Below, one piece after another: positions 1 to 8,348 of a stretch of DNA of 64,000 nt; within the stretch, counting starts at the first letter, position 1, and each line of letters starts with the position of its first letter. Origin of the DNA: Oscillospiraceae bacterium (GTDB lineage: Bacteria; Bacillota; Clostridia; Oscillospirales; Acutalibacteraceae); assembly GCA_022650485.1 (NCBI GenBank), contig JALCPP010000004.1:185650-249649 (forward strand), given 5' to 3'. Both the position numbers and the translations under genes were made by a program. The notes under the pieces were generated by a model that worked only from the letters and a program-made list of their open reading frames with translations, ran no database searches and was not told the DNA's origin.

Positions 1-633
1 TCCAAAAAGGCGAGAAAAATCCTGGATGACGCGGGATTTCCGGACTGCAAAATCTGTGCTTCCAACTCGCTGGATGAATATATCATCCGCGATATGCTGA
101 TGCAGGGGGCAAAGGTGGACAGCTTCGGTGTCGGCGAACGCATGATTACTTCTTCCAGCCACCCGGTGTTCGGCGGCGTGTACAAGCTCAGCGGGGTTGA
201 AAACAAAGACGGAACCATTACCCCGAAGATCAAAATCAGCGAAAATGTGTCGAAAATTACGACGCCGGGCTTTAAAAAGCTGTGGCGGCTTTACGACCGG
301 ACCAGCGGCAAGGCGCTGGCGGACGTCATCACTTTGGCCGACGAGGTTATTGACGAAACACGCCCCTATGAAATTTTCGACCCGAATTTTGTCTGGAAGC
401 GCAAGACACTCCGGAATTTTACGGCGAAAGATATCAGGGTTCAGCTGTTCCGTAACGGAGAAAGCCTGACGCAGGCGCAGCCGCTGAAAGACCTTCAGAC
501 ATTCTGCGCGGGTCAGGTCGACACGCTGTGGGACGAAGTCAAGCGGTTTGAAAATCCGCACCGTTATTATGTCGACCTGTCGTGCAAGCTGTGGGATATG
601 AAGAGCAGGCTGATTTCCCAGTACTCCTTTTAA
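1..633 (+). CDS. pncB: Nicotinate phosphoribosyltransferase, C-terminal part (5' end outside window)
   Basis: The reading frame is open from base 1, so the gene starts upstream of the window; about 210 C-terminal residues are visible. The enzyme makes nicotinate mononucleotide from nicotinate and PRPP in NAD salvage. The sequence shows the family's phosphate-binding end (a GVGERMITS-like segment near base 127), a segment around VFGGVYKLSGV, and the typical C-terminal extension with a conserved HRYYVDLS-like stretch. The methionine at 94 is internal and not the real start. It ends just upstream of the rnpB promoter. Family assignment is by recognition of these segments. Confidence 0.85.
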   Translation, partial: SKKARKILDDAGFPDCKICASNSLDEYIIRDMLMQGAKVDSFGVGERMITSSSHPVFGGVYKLSGVENKDGTITPKIKISENVSKITTPGFKKLWRLYDRTSGKALADVITLADEVIDETRPYEIFDPNFVWKRKTLRNFTAKDIRVQLFRNGESLTQAQPLKDLQTFCAGQVDTLWDEVKRFENPHRYYVDLSCKLWDMKSRLISQYSF

Positions 634-642
634 GGCGGATGC

Positions 643-671
643 TTGACTTATTTTTAAAAATTGTTTAATAT
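643..671 (+). promoter_or_regulatory. Promoter of rnpB
   Basis: TTGACT (643-648), a 17-base spacer and TAATAT (666-671) form a near-consensus sigma-A promoter. Transcription would start about 15 bases before the RNase P RNA 5' end. Confidence 0.7.
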
Positions 672-686
672 AGTAGGACAGTAATC

Positions 687-1039
687 AGATGCGAGCAGGC
701 CGGGCAGCCGCGGGCGCAGCGCGAAAGCGCGCGTGCGAGGAAAGTCCGAGCTCCACAGGGCGAGAATAACGGCTAACGGCCGCCGGGGGCGACCCTAGGG
801 ACAGTGCAACAGAAACAAACCGCCGCTTTTTGCGGTAAGGATGGAAAGGTGGGGTAAGAGCCCACCAGCGTGCGGGAGACCGCACGGCTGTGCAAACCCT
901 ATTCGGAGCAACACCGCAGAGGGACGTCAGGCGCCGGCCCGGCGCGTCCCGAGAAGGTGGCACTGAGCCGCGGTGGCAACACCCGGCCAAGATAGATGGT
1001 TGCTTAAGACAGAACTCGGCTTACAGACCTGGTCGCATG
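687..1039 (+). ncRNA. rnpB: RNase P RNA
   Basis: This is the catalytic RNA of RNase P, which matures tRNA 5' ends. The hallmark GAGGAAAGTCCG block is at about 738, and the 3' conserved stretch with ACAGAACTCGGCTTACAG is at about 1010. ATGCGA near the 5' end (689-694) pairs with TCGCAT (1033-1038) to form P1, which sets the ends. It has its own promoter and a strong terminator. An antisense open frame at 685-990 is a by-product of the GC-rich RNA. Confidence 0.95.
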
Positions 1040-1048
1040 ATTTCGATA

Positions 1049-1083
1049 TAAAGCCCGCCGTTTCGGCGGGCTTTATTTTTTTT
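1049..1083 (+). terminator. Rho-independent terminator of rnpB
   Basis: AAGCCCGCCG, a TTT loop and CGGCGGGCTT (1051-1073) form a perfect GC-rich hairpin followed by a run of T. Confidence 0.9.
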
Positions 1084-1151
1084 GCTGTGTAATCAGGGTT
1101 TGGCATTTGCCGGTCAGGGAAAAAGCGCAGGAAAAAATCTGCCGGAATCTC

Positions 1152-1203
1152 TTGACAAAAAAAATAAATCGGAATATCATATCATATGAACAATGATTCA
1201 TAT
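1152..1203 (+). promoter_or_regulatory. Promoter and ArsR/SmtB-type operator of the metal-efflux operon
   Basis: TTGACA (1152-1157), 17 bases and TATCAT (1175-1180) form the promoter. It is followed at once by the inverted repeat ATATGAA (1184-1190) / TTCATAT (1197-1203). An imperfect 12-2-12-like palindrome of this sequence is the usual site of ArsR/SmtB/CadC repressors, and it overlaps the expected transcription start. The repressor gene follows directly, so autoregulation and release by metal are expected. Confidence 0.75.
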
Positions 1204-1205
1204 GA

Positions 1206-1568
1206 ATGGATGATGATAGTATGGAAAACGAAAGTAAAGTCCTTTCTCAGCAGGAAACTCCGCTGGAAAAGGCGGAAAAAGATATGCCGGATGAAGAGAT
1301 TCTGTACGACCTGGCAGACCTTTTCAAGATTTTTGCCGATTCCACAAGGATCAAGATTCTTTACGTATTGCTGGAATCGGAATTCTGTGTCTGCGACATC
1401 GCCCAGGTGCTGGGCATGAACCAGTCCGCTATTTCGCATCAGCTGCGTGTGCTTAAGCAGAGCAAGCTGGTCAAGTACCGCCGGGAAGGCCGGGCCATCC
1501 TTTATTCCCTTGCGGACGGGCACGTGCGCGCGATTCTCGACCAGGGCATGGAGCATGTAGGCGAATAA
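1206..1568 (+). CDS. ArsR/SmtB-family metal-sensing repressor (CadC-like)
   Basis: A 120-residue winged-helix repressor. Residues about 34-105 form the ArsR DNA-binding domain. The CVC pair (C61, C63) in the alpha-3 box is the typical metal-binding site of CadC/ArsR sensors of Cd, Pb, Zn or As. It is the first gene of an operon with a heavy-metal-associated domain protein and a P-type ATPase, so it probably senses a soft or divalent metal (Cd/Zn/Pb). The ATG at 1206 has a poor ribosome binding site. The in-frame ATG at 1221, with GGA ten bases upstream, is an equally good start and loses no domain. Confidence 0.85.
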   Translation: MDDDSMENESKVLSQQETPLEKAEKDMPDEEILYDLADLFKIFADSTRIKILYVLLESEFCVCDIAQVLGMNQSAISHQLRVLKQSKLVKYRREGRAILYSLADGHVRAILDQGMEHVGE

Positions 1569-1591
1569 ATTTAGAACGGAGGCACCGATGG

Positions 1592-1810
1592 ATGAAAAAG
1601 AAAATCAGACTGATCGACCTTGACTGTGCGGCGTGCGCGGCGAAAATGGAGCATGCCATTCAAAAAATTCCGGGAGTCAATCATGCGGCCGTCAGCTTTT
1701 TGACGCAGAAATTGACTTTGGATGCGGAAGACAGCCGTTTTGATGAAATTTTAAAGCAGGCGGAAAACGTCTGCAAAAAAATAGAGCCGGATTGTAAACT
1801 GGATCTGTAA
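1592..1810 (+). CDS. Stand-alone heavy-metal-associated (HMA) domain protein
   Basis: A 72-residue protein made of a single HMA ferredoxin-like fold. C12 and C15 (DCAAC, a CxxC) form the metal site. It lies between the repressor and a P-type ATPase that lacks the usual N-terminal HMA domain, so it probably acts as the detached metal-binding domain or metallochaperone of that pump. The ATG at 1592 has GGAGG nine bases upstream; the ATG at 1588 is out of frame. Confidence 0.85.
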   Translation: MKKKIRLIDLDCAACAAKMEHAIQKIPGVNHAAVSFLTQKLTLDAEDSRFDEILKQAENVCKKIEPDCKLDL

Positions 1811-1838
1811 TCCATATCATTGAAACGGGGGCGGCGGC

Positions 1839-3737
1839 ATGAATCAAAAACAAAAGAAAACAATCCTGCGCGTTTGTGTGGGCGCGGTCCTTCTTGCAGC
1901 CCTGATTTTCCTGCCGGTTCGGGGAATCCAAAGGCTCCTTCTGGCTTTGGTGCCGTACCTGATTGTCGGCGGTGATGTGCTTTGGAAAGCAGCGCGAAAC
2001 CTTGCGCACGGGCAGGTGTTTGACGAAAATTTTCTGATGTGCGTCGCGACCGTCGGCGCCTTTTGGATCGGCGAGTACCCGGAAGCCGTGGCCGTGATGC
2101 TGTTTTATCAGGTTGGCGAGCTGTTTCAAAGCTATGCGGTGGGTCGGTCGCGCAAGTCGATTTCCAGCCTGATGGAGATTCGGCCGGATTACGCTAATCT
2201 GGAGGAAAACGGGAAACTGCGCCGGGTAGACCCGGAGGATGTTCCGGTCGGGGAGATCATCACCGTTCTTCCCGGTGAAAAAATTCCGCTGGACGGCGTT
2301 GTGACAAAGGGCAGTTCCGGTGTGAATACTTCCGCTTTGACCGGGGAATCCCTTCCGCGGGATGTTGTTCCCGGCGATGAAGTGGCCGGCGGCTGTGTCA
2401 ACGGAAGCGGTTTGCTGCAGATTCGGGTCAGCCGTCCGTTTGAAGAATCGACGGTTTCTAAAATCCTGGAGCTGGTGGAAAACTCCTCCGCCAAAAAAGC
2501 AAAGGCGGAAGCCTTTATTACGCGTTTTGCCCGCTATTATACCCCTGTTGTTGTCATTGGGGCGCTGTTTCTTGCGCTCATTCCACCGCTTTTCTTCCAC
2601 GGAATGTGGAGCGACTGGGTTAGACGCGCATCGATTTTTCTGGTTATTTCCTGCCCCTGCGCGCTGGTGATTTCCGTTCCCTTAAGCTTTTTTGGCGGAA
2701 TCGGCGGAGCTTCCCGGCGGGGCATTCTGGTCAAAGGCGGCAATTATCTGGAGGCGCTCGCCAAAGCGGAAATTGTTGTGTTTGATAAAACCGGAACCCT
2801 GACGAAGGGAACCTTCCGCGTGACGGAGGTTCACTCTGAACGAATGTCGGAGCAGGACTTGGTACAACTGGCCGCTCTGGCGGAAAGTTATTCGGAACAC
2901 CCGATCTCCCGGTCACTCCGCGAGGCATGCGCAAAGGAGCCGGACCGTTCCGCGGTTTCCGGTGTAAGTGAAATCGCCGGGCGCGGCGTGCGGGTGCATA
3001 TTAACGGGAAATCGGTCCGTGTGGGGAACGCTAAGCTGATGCAGGACGATGGAGTGAGTGTGCCGGAAAGCGAGCTGACGGGCACCATTGTCCATGTGGC
3101 GGTTGACGGTGCTTATCAGGGGTATATTGTCATTTCAGACGAACTGCGGGAGGATGCCGCCCAGGCGATGCGGGAGCTTAGAAGTGTGGGGGTGCGTTCC
3201 ACCGTGATGCTGACCGGTGATTCCAAAGCCGTGGGGGAAAATGTTGCGGCCCGGCTCGGCATGGATGAAGTGCATGCGGAACTGCTGCCCGACGGCAAGG
3301 TGCAGCAGGTGGAACGCCTGATGAAGCGAAAATCGAGCGGCGGCAAGCTGGTGTTTGTCGGCGACGGCGTCAACGATGCGCCGGTGCTGTCCCGTGCCGA
3401 TATCGGGATTGCCATGGGCGGGCTGGGCTCGGACGCGGCGATTGAAGCCGCCGACATTGTGCTGATGGATGACCAGCCGCGGAAAATTGCGCAGGCAGTC
3501 CGGATCGCAAGGCGGACGCTCCGCATTGCGCGGCAGAACATCGTCTTTGCACTGGGGGTTAAACTGCTGGTGCTGCTCCTCGGCGCGTTTGGTATGGCCA
3601 ACATGTGGGAAGCTGTTTTTGCCGATGTCGGGGTTTCGGTTCTGGCTATTCTGAACGCGTCGCGCGCGTTAAAGCAGGGAACTGACAAAGCGCGGGAAAC
3701 AGAAGAAAACCCGGCAATGGCGCGGGAGGAGTTTTAA
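1839..3737 (+). CDS. Zn/Cd/Pb-type P1B heavy-metal-exporting ATPase
   Basis: A 632-residue P1B ATPase that exports metal ions across the membrane. In order: hydrophobic helices in residues 10-100, actuator TGES at 168-171, metal-translocating CPC at 272-274, phosphorylation site DKTGTLT with D316, the SEHP nucleotide-binding motif with HP at 354-355, TGD at 459-461 and hinge GDGVND at 508-513, then two C-terminal helices. SCPCALVIS fits the ZntA/CadA group rather than copper pumps. It has no N-terminal HMA domain; that function is supplied by the preceding small gene. It shares the operon with the ArsR-type repressor. Exact metal specificity is not certain from sequence. Confidence 0.92.
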   Translation: MNQKQKKTILRVCVGAVLLAALIFLPVRGIQRLLLALVPYLIVGGDVLWKAARNLAHGQVFDENFLMCVATVGAFWIGEYPEAVAVMLFYQVGELFQSYAVGRSRKSISSLMEIRPDYANLEENGKLRRVDPEDVPVGEIITVLPGEKIPLDGVVTKGSSGVNTSALTGESLPRDVVPGDEVAGGCVNGSGLLQIRVSRPFEESTVSKILELVENSSAKKAKAEAFITRFARYYTPVVVIGALFLALIPPLFFHGMWSDWVRRASIFLVISCPCALVISVPLSFFGGIGGASRRGILVKGGNYLEALAKAEIVVFDKTGTLTKGTFRVTEVHSERMSEQDLVQLAALAESYSEHPISRSLREACAKEPDRSAVSGVSEIAGRGVRVHINGKSVRVGNAKLMQDDGVSVPESELTGTIVHVAVDGAYQGYIVISDELREDAAQAMRELRSVGVRSTVMLTGDSKAVGENVAARLGMDEVHAELLPDGKVQQVERLMKRKSSGGKLVFVGDGVNDAPVLSRADIGIAMGGLGSDAAIEAADIVLMDDQPRKIAQAVRIARRTLRIARQNIVFALGVKLLVLLLGAFGMANMWEAVFADVGVSVLAILNASRALKQGTDKARETEENPAMAREEF

Positions 3738-3746
3738 GGGCATTTC

Positions 3747-3775
3747 TTGAACTTTTATTGCGGGCATGTTAAGAT
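3747..3775 (+). promoter_or_regulatory. Promoter of tag
   Basis: TTGAAC (3747-3752), a 17-base spacer and TAAGAT (3770-3775). A GC-rich hairpin around 3807-3826 follows in the leader and may terminate upstream transcription. Confidence 0.5.
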
Positions 3776-3843
3776 AACGGCAGAAAGTCCTGCAAAAGAA
3801 AGAAGCCCGGTCTGCCGGCCGGGCCTGGAAAAGGAGAAATGTC

Positions 3844-4419
3844 ATGTATCGCTGCGGGTGGTGTGAATCGGATGATCTTTACCGTGCCTATCACGACGAG
3901 GAATGGGGCGTTCCCGTTCACAGCGACCGAAAGCATTTTGAATTTCTGGTTTTGGAATCGGCCCAGGCCGGATTGAGCTGGATTACCATTCTGCGCAAAC
4001 GCGGGGCATACCGCGCCGCGTTCGACAATTTCGATCCGGAAAAGGTTTCTGTTTACGGCGAGGATAAAATTCGGGAACTGATGAAAGATCCCGGCATCAT
4101 TCGGAACCACAGAAAAATCGAATCCGCGGTGAACAATGCCCGCCGGTTTTTGGAAGTACAGAGGGAGTTCGGCAGTTTCGACCGGTATATTTGGGGATTC
4201 GTCGGTGGAGCCCCGGTGGTTGGGCATTACGAATCGTTAGATCAGGTGCCGTCGAAGACGCCGCTTTCCGAGCAGATCAGCCGCGACCTGAAAAAACGAG
4301 GGTTCCGGTTTCTGGGCCCGGTGATCGTTTATTCCTATTTGCAGGCAACCGGGCTGGTCAACGACCATTTGGACTCCTGTTTTCGCAAAAACTGCTGTGA
4401 TCCGCCGGCCGGAAAATGA
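3844..4419 (+). CDS. tag: DNA-3-methyladenine glycosylase I
   Basis: A 191-residue base-excision repair enzyme that removes 3-methyladenine from DNA. Family features are the N-terminal YRCGWC metal-site cysteine motif, the YHDEEWGVP segment with the catalytic-region glutamate, LSWITILRKR, and a C-terminal zinc-site region (NDHLDSCF). Its length matches the family. ATG at 3844 has AAGGAG upstream. It has its own promoter and a shared terminator downstream. Confidence 0.93.
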   Translation: MYRCGWCESDDLYRAYHDEEWGVPVHSDRKHFEFLVLESAQAGLSWITILRKRGAYRAAFDNFDPEKVSVYGEDKIRELMKDPGIIRNHRKIESAVNNARRFLEVQREFGSFDRYIWGFVGGAPVVGHYESLDQVPSKTPLSEQISRDLKKRGFRFLGPVIVYSYLQATGLVNDHLDSCFRKNCCDPPAGK

Positions 4420-4443
4420 AGCCGTCTCTATTTTTATATTAGG

Positions 4444-4474
4444 AAAGGCGCGGGAAAAATCCCGCGCCTTTTTG
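4444..4474. terminator. Bidirectional terminator between tag and hydA
   Basis: AAGGCGCGGG (4445-4454), a short A-rich loop and CCCGCGCCTT (4461-4470) flanked by A and T runs serve the two convergent transcripts. Confidence 0.85.
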
Positions 4475-4489
4475 TGCTTTGATTTTCTA

Positions 4490-6268
4490 TTACCATTCTG
4501 TTTTTTCGGGCGTTTTGTTTTCCCTGTCTGCCAAAGCAGGGGACAGCGGCATGTCCCAAAGCTGATGGTCCGTGTGCAGAAGCTCGTGGGATTTGTGGGA
4601 CAGCGGTTTTTCCATGTAATCACTGTACATGCGAAGAACAGCGGGATTTTCGTGCGAAAAGCGGATTTTGCTGTGCTGGTCCAGACCGTAAAGATTTTTC
4701 GCGCGTTCTCCGGCGGGTTCCTCCCCTTCGTGAATGGGCTGACCGCCGCCGCCCGAGCATCCGCCGGGGCAGGCCATGACTTCCACAAAGTCATAGCTGA
4801 CTTTGCCGCTCAGAACCGATTCGACCAGCTGCCGGGTGTTCCCAAGGCCGCTGACCACCGCGACCCGCAGCGGGGTGCCGTTTAAGTCGAAACGGGCTTC
4901 TTTCCAGCCCTCCATGCCGCGCACTTTCCGGAACGCGTCCGGGTCCGGGTTTTTGCCGGTCGTCAGGTAGTACGCACTGCGAAGAGCGGCTTCCATCACT
5001 CCGCCGGTCGCGCCGAAAATGACTCCTGCGCCGGAGCCCGCGCCGAGCGGCGTATCGAATTCTTCCTCAGGCAGGTCCTTTGCCTGAATATGTTCCGCGC
5101 GAATCATGCGGTCCACTTCCCGCGTGGTCAGAACCACGTCCACGTCACGCTCTGTTCCGGCGCTGTTCATGCAGGGCAGGGCGGCTTCGTGTTTTTTGGC
5201 GATGCACGGCATGACGGAGATACAGCAGATTCGCTCCGGTTCCAGGTTCAAAAGCTGGGCGTAGTAACTTTTTGCCACCGCGCCGAACATCTGCTGCGGG
5301 GATTTTGCGGTGGAAAGCTGCCGTGTCAGTTCGGGGTACTGCGATTTGACAAACCGGACCCAGCCGGGGCAGCAGGAAGTGAACATCGGCAGCGGATTGT
5401 CACCGCGTGTTTTCAGCCGCTCTAAAAATTCGCTGCCCTCTTCCATAATGGTGAGGTCCGCGCTGAACGTCGTGTCGAAAATATAATTGAATCCCATTTG
5501 CCGCAGGGCGGAGACCAGCCGCTTGACGGTTGCCTTTTCCCGCGGAAGTCCAAGGGATTCTCCCCAGGCCGCGCGCACGGCGGGTGCAATCTGAACAACG
5601 GTGACGGTGTTCGGGTCCGCCAGTGCGGCAAAGGCCTTTTCCGTGTCGTCCCGCTCTCTGAGCGCACCGACCGGGCAGTGTGTAATGCACTGCCCGCACA
5701 GTGTGCAGTCGGAATCCTCAATGCGGCGGTTATAAGACACGTCGACCGTTGTGCGGGAACCGGTGTTTGCAACATCCCAGATTCCCATTCCCTGAATGCG
5801 GTCGCAGACCTGTACACAGCGCATGCACTTGATGCACTTGGAAAAATCACGGATGAGCGGAAAACTCATGTTCCACGGGGAATAGGGGAGTTCGCGCCGG
5901 TACGGCAGGTCCAGAATTCCCAGGTCGTTCGCCATGGACTGCAGACTGCAGTTGCCGCTGCGTGCGCAGGTGGCGCAGTAGCAGTCGTGCTGCGAAAGAA
6001 TCAGTTCCACGTTGGTTCGGCGGGCTTCCCGCACGCGGGGGCTGTTGGTGCGGATGGACATGCCGGGGGTTACTTTGTTGTTGCAGGCGGTTACCAGACG
6101 GTCGGTTCCTTCCAGCTCCACCACACAGACGCGGCAGGCCCCGATTTCATTGATTCCTTTCAGATAGCACAGGGTGGGAATGGATACACCGGCCGCGGCG
6201 GCGGCCTCCAGAATCGTGGCGTCGTCCTGCGCCTGAAATGCAGTTCCGTTAATCAGAATGTTTACCAT
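4490..6268 (-). CDS. [FeFe]-hydrogenase catalytic subunit, CpI-like modular type
   Basis: Reduces protons to H2 or oxidises H2 in the cytoplasm. From the ATG at 6268 the protein has 592 residues: a 2Fe-2S domain (C34, C45, C48, C62), a His-Cys 4Fe-4S site (H94, C98, C101, C107), two 4Fe-4S clusters (C145/148/151/155 and C188/191/194/198), then the H-cluster domain with L1 TSCCPGW (C299/C300), L2 MPCIAKKHE (C355) and L3 MACPGGCSGGGGQP. Residue numbers match the well-known Clostridium pasteurianum enzyme. A longer frame begins at 6316, but GGGAGGAAGG lies just upstream of 6268. It overlaps the flavoprotein gene by 7 bases, so the two are translationally linked. Confidence 0.95.
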   Translation of the reverse strand: MVNILINGTAFQAQDDATILEAAAAAGVSIPTLCYLKGINEIGACRVCVVELEGTDRLVTACNNKVTPGMSIRTNSPRVREARRTNVELILSQHDCYCATCARSGNCSLQSMANDLGILDLPYRRELPYSPWNMSFPLIRDFSKCIKCMRCVQVCDRIQGMGIWDVANTGSRTTVDVSYNRRIEDSDCTLCGQCITHCPVGALRERDDTEKAFAALADPNTVTVVQIAPAVRAAWGESLGLPREKATVKRLVSALRQMGFNYIFDTTFSADLTIMEEGSEFLERLKTRGDNPLPMFTSCCPGWVRFVKSQYPELTRQLSTAKSPQQMFGAVAKSYYAQLLNLEPERICCISVMPCIAKKHEAALPCMNSAGTERDVDVVLTTREVDRMIRAEHIQAKDLPEEEFDTPLGAGSGAGVIFGATGGVMEAALRSAYYLTTGKNPDPDAFRKVRGMEGWKEARFDLNGTPLRVAVVSGLGNTRQLVESVLSGKVSYDFVEVMACPGGCSGGGGQPIHEGEEPAGERAKNLYGLDQHSKIRFSHENPAVLRMYSDYMEKPLSHKSHELLHTDHQLWDMPLSPALADRENKTPEKTEW

Positions 6269-8097
6269 TTTGCGATCCTTCCTCCCTTGAAAACTCCGTA
6301 TCCGAAATGATCGCACCGCAGGCAGCGCGAGGCTTCCTGCGTGGCTTCCTCACAGGTCATTCCGTACTCAATCGGTTCAAAATCATTCCGGCGCTCGCCG
6401 GCAGGTCGGAAGGTCATGTTTACTCTGCCGCAGGGGGGGCGGTTGCTGAAGTCCGGCTTCGGAATTTCTACATCCGTCGTGATTTCGTGGTTAAAGCCCA
6501 GGTAGTTGTCGATATTCGCCGCAGCGACCTTTCCGGCGGCAATCGCGCGGATGACGGTGGCGGGGCCGCTGGCACAGTCGCCGCCGGCAAACAGATTCGC
6601 GACGTTTTCCACCCGGGCGCTGTCCTTTGCCTGAATCGCTCCGCGGCGGACCGGAACGCCAAATTCCGCAAACGGTTCGTATTCAATACTCTGGCCGATG
6701 GCGACCACAACCAGGTCGCACGGAAAGCTCAGTTCGCCCACATCCGCGTTTCGCGGGGAGGGGCGTCCGGCGGAATCAATTTTGCCGATGATCTGCGGCT
6801 TGAGCCACAGTGCGCAGACATTCCCCTCCTGATCCGATTCAATGCGCGACGGAGCGTGAAGGCTCAGCAGTTCGCATCCTTCGCCGATGGCTCCCTCAAT
6901 CTCTTCCGGCAGGGCGGTCATGTCCTGCTGTCTGCGGCGGTACACGATTCCCACGCGGGAAGCGCCCAGGCGCACAGCGGAGCGGGCAACGTCCATCGCC
7001 ACATTGCCGCCGCCGATGACGGCGACGTTCCGTCCGCTGAAGTCCGGGTTGCGCCCGTTGCCGATTTCCCGAAGCATTTCGACGGCGGAAACGACGCCCC
7101 GGCTTTCTTCGCCCGGAATCCCCAGCTTTTTGTCGGAGTGTGCGCCGATGGCGATATATACCGCGTCGTACTGCTGGGTTAAGTCCGCAATCGGCAGGCC
7201 GCGGCCCACGTCGACGCCGGTTTTCAGTTCCACCCCTGCGGAAAGGATGGAATCGATATCTTCCTGTAATTTTTTGCGCGGCAGGCGGTAGCTTGGAATT
7301 CCATACCGCAGCATGCCGCCGGGCAGGGGCTGCTTTTCATAAACCGTGACTTTGTGCCCCATCAGCGACAGGTAATATGCGGCGCTCAGGCCGCCCGGGC
7401 CCGCGCCGACAACGGCAACCTTTTTCCCGGTGGGGGCGGCGCATGCCGGTACGGGGACTTCCCCCGCGTGGTCGGCCGCGTAGCGCTTCAGTCCGCGGAT
7501 GTTGATGGATTTGTCAATCATGTTTCTGCGGCAGCGTGCCTCGCACGGATGTTCGCAGACATATCCGCAGGAAGCGGGGAACGGGTTGTCCTTGCGAATC
7601 AGACGGATTGCGTCCGCATTCCGTCCATCCGCAACCAGAGCGATGTAACCGGGAATATCCACCCCGGCGGGGCACAGTGAAACACAGGGTACGGGCTGAT
7701 TCAGGCTGCAGGTGCATCGCCCGTTCACGATATGTTCCACGTAGTCTTCGCGAAAGCCGCGCACGCCCCGCAGCACCATGCCGGCGGCTTCCCAGCCGAT
7801 GGCGCAGTCGGCTGTTTCAACAATGACCCGCGCGGTTTTTTCAATTAACGCAAGTGTCTGCAGTGTCGCGCGGTGTTCCAGCACATCTTCCAGAAGTGTG
7901 TCAAGCTGTGCCAGCCCCACACGGCATGGAACGCATTTTCCGCATGTCTGTGCCCGGCACAGCTTTAAAAAGGAGGCGGCTAAATCCACTGGGCAAAGCC
8001 CGGGCTGGCTCGCCACAATTCGGCGTTCCAGGTCACGGTACAGCCCCTCCACCGCCGTTTGGGCCTTGTCCGGCGTTGTAATTACCAGTCTGCTCAA
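6262..8097 (-). CDS. NuoF C-terminal / GltD-type FAD-dependent oxidoreductase partner of the hydrogenase
   Basis: A 611-residue flavoprotein that probably links NAD(P)H to the hydrogenase. Residues 1-130 resemble the C-terminal iron-sulfur domain of NuoF/HydB (C52, C55, C58, distal C98). Residues about 130-210 are the GltD/DPYD-type cysteine-rich 4Fe-4S domain. Residues 226-255 hold the FAD motif VVGAGPGGLSAA, and about 353-375 a second Rossmann motif VIGGGNVAMD for NAD(P)H. No NuoF FMN domain or NuoE-like subunit is seen. The pairing fits the glutamate-synthase-linked class (A2) of [FeFe]-hydrogenases. Start is TTG at 8097, with GGAGGGA seven bases upstream. Direction of electron flow is inferred. 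Confidence 0.88.
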   Translation of the reverse strand: MSRLVITTPDKAQTAVEGLYRDLERRIVASQPGLCPVDLAASFLKLCRAQTCGKCVPCRVGLAQLDTLLEDVLEHRATLQTLALIEKTARVIVETADCAIGWEAAGMVLRGVRGFREDYVEHIVNGRCTCSLNQPVPCVSLCPAGVDIPGYIALVADGRNADAIRLIRKDNPFPASCGYVCEHPCEARCRRNMIDKSINIRGLKRYAADHAGEVPVPACAAPTGKKVAVVGAGPGGLSAAYYLSLMGHKVTVYEKQPLPGGMLRYGIPSYRLPRKKLQEDIDSILSAGVELKTGVDVGRGLPIADLTQQYDAVYIAIGAHSDKKLGIPGEESRGVVSAVEMLREIGNGRNPDFSGRNVAVIGGGNVAMDVARSAVRLGASRVGIVYRRRQQDMTALPEEIEGAIGEGCELLSLHAPSRIESDQEGNVCALWLKPQIIGKIDSAGRPSPRNADVGELSFPCDLVVVAIGQSIEYEPFAEFGVPVRRGAIQAKDSARVENVANLFAGGDCASGPATVIRAIAAGKVAAANIDNYLGFNHEITTDVEIPKPDFSNRPPCGRVNMTFRPAGERRNDFEPIEYGMTCEEATQEASRCLRCDHFGYGVFKGGRIAKW

Positions 8098-8137
8098 GAT
8101 GATCCCTCCGATTTTGCTTCATTTCCTTATATTAATA

Positions 8138-8155
8138 TTGTTAAAAATATAACGA
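8138..8155. promoter_or_regulatory. Rex-like operator candidate upstream of the hydrogenase operon
   Basis: TTGTTAAAAATATAACGA is an 18-base near-palindrome close to the clostridial Rex form TTGTTAAnnnnTTAACAA, with two half-site mismatches. It sits 41 bases before the start codon of the flavoprotein gene. Rex senses the NADH/NAD ratio and often controls hydrogenases, so the location is sensible, but the match is imperfect. Confidence 0.4.
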
Positions 8156-8302
8156 TTTATTCCGAGGTTTCTCTTTGCCAGAAAAATGTCAAACAATCCT
8201 TATTATTATAAACGAAACTTTTGGTGAATGTAAAGCGTTTTTATCATAAACAGCGAAAAATGTTTTTTTTCGTCGTTATGGCGGGTGAGGTGATTTAAAA
8301 TT

Positions 8303-8318
8303 TGGGACATGCTATAAT
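8303..8318 (+). promoter_or_regulatory. Extended -10 promoter of the agmatine operon
   Basis: TGCTATAAT (-10 hexamer 8313-8318) is a consensus extended -10. No good -35 box is seen at the expected distance. It lies 31 bases before the aguA start codon. Confidence 0.5.
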
Positions 8319-8348
8319 GATGATGAAAACAGCGCAGGAGGAGTTAAC

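Noticed and set aside
685..990. Minus-strand ORF of 101 codons
   Set aside because: It lies inside the RNase P RNA; no ribosome binding site and no recognisable protein.
1692..2600. 302-codon minus-strand ORF opposite the P-type ATPase
   Set aside because: Antisense to strongly conserved ATPase motifs; a by-product of GC-rich codons.
5498..6310. 270-codon plus-strand ORF opposite the hydrogenase
   Set aside because: Antisense to iron-sulfur motifs of the hydrogenase; composition is the complement of a real gene.
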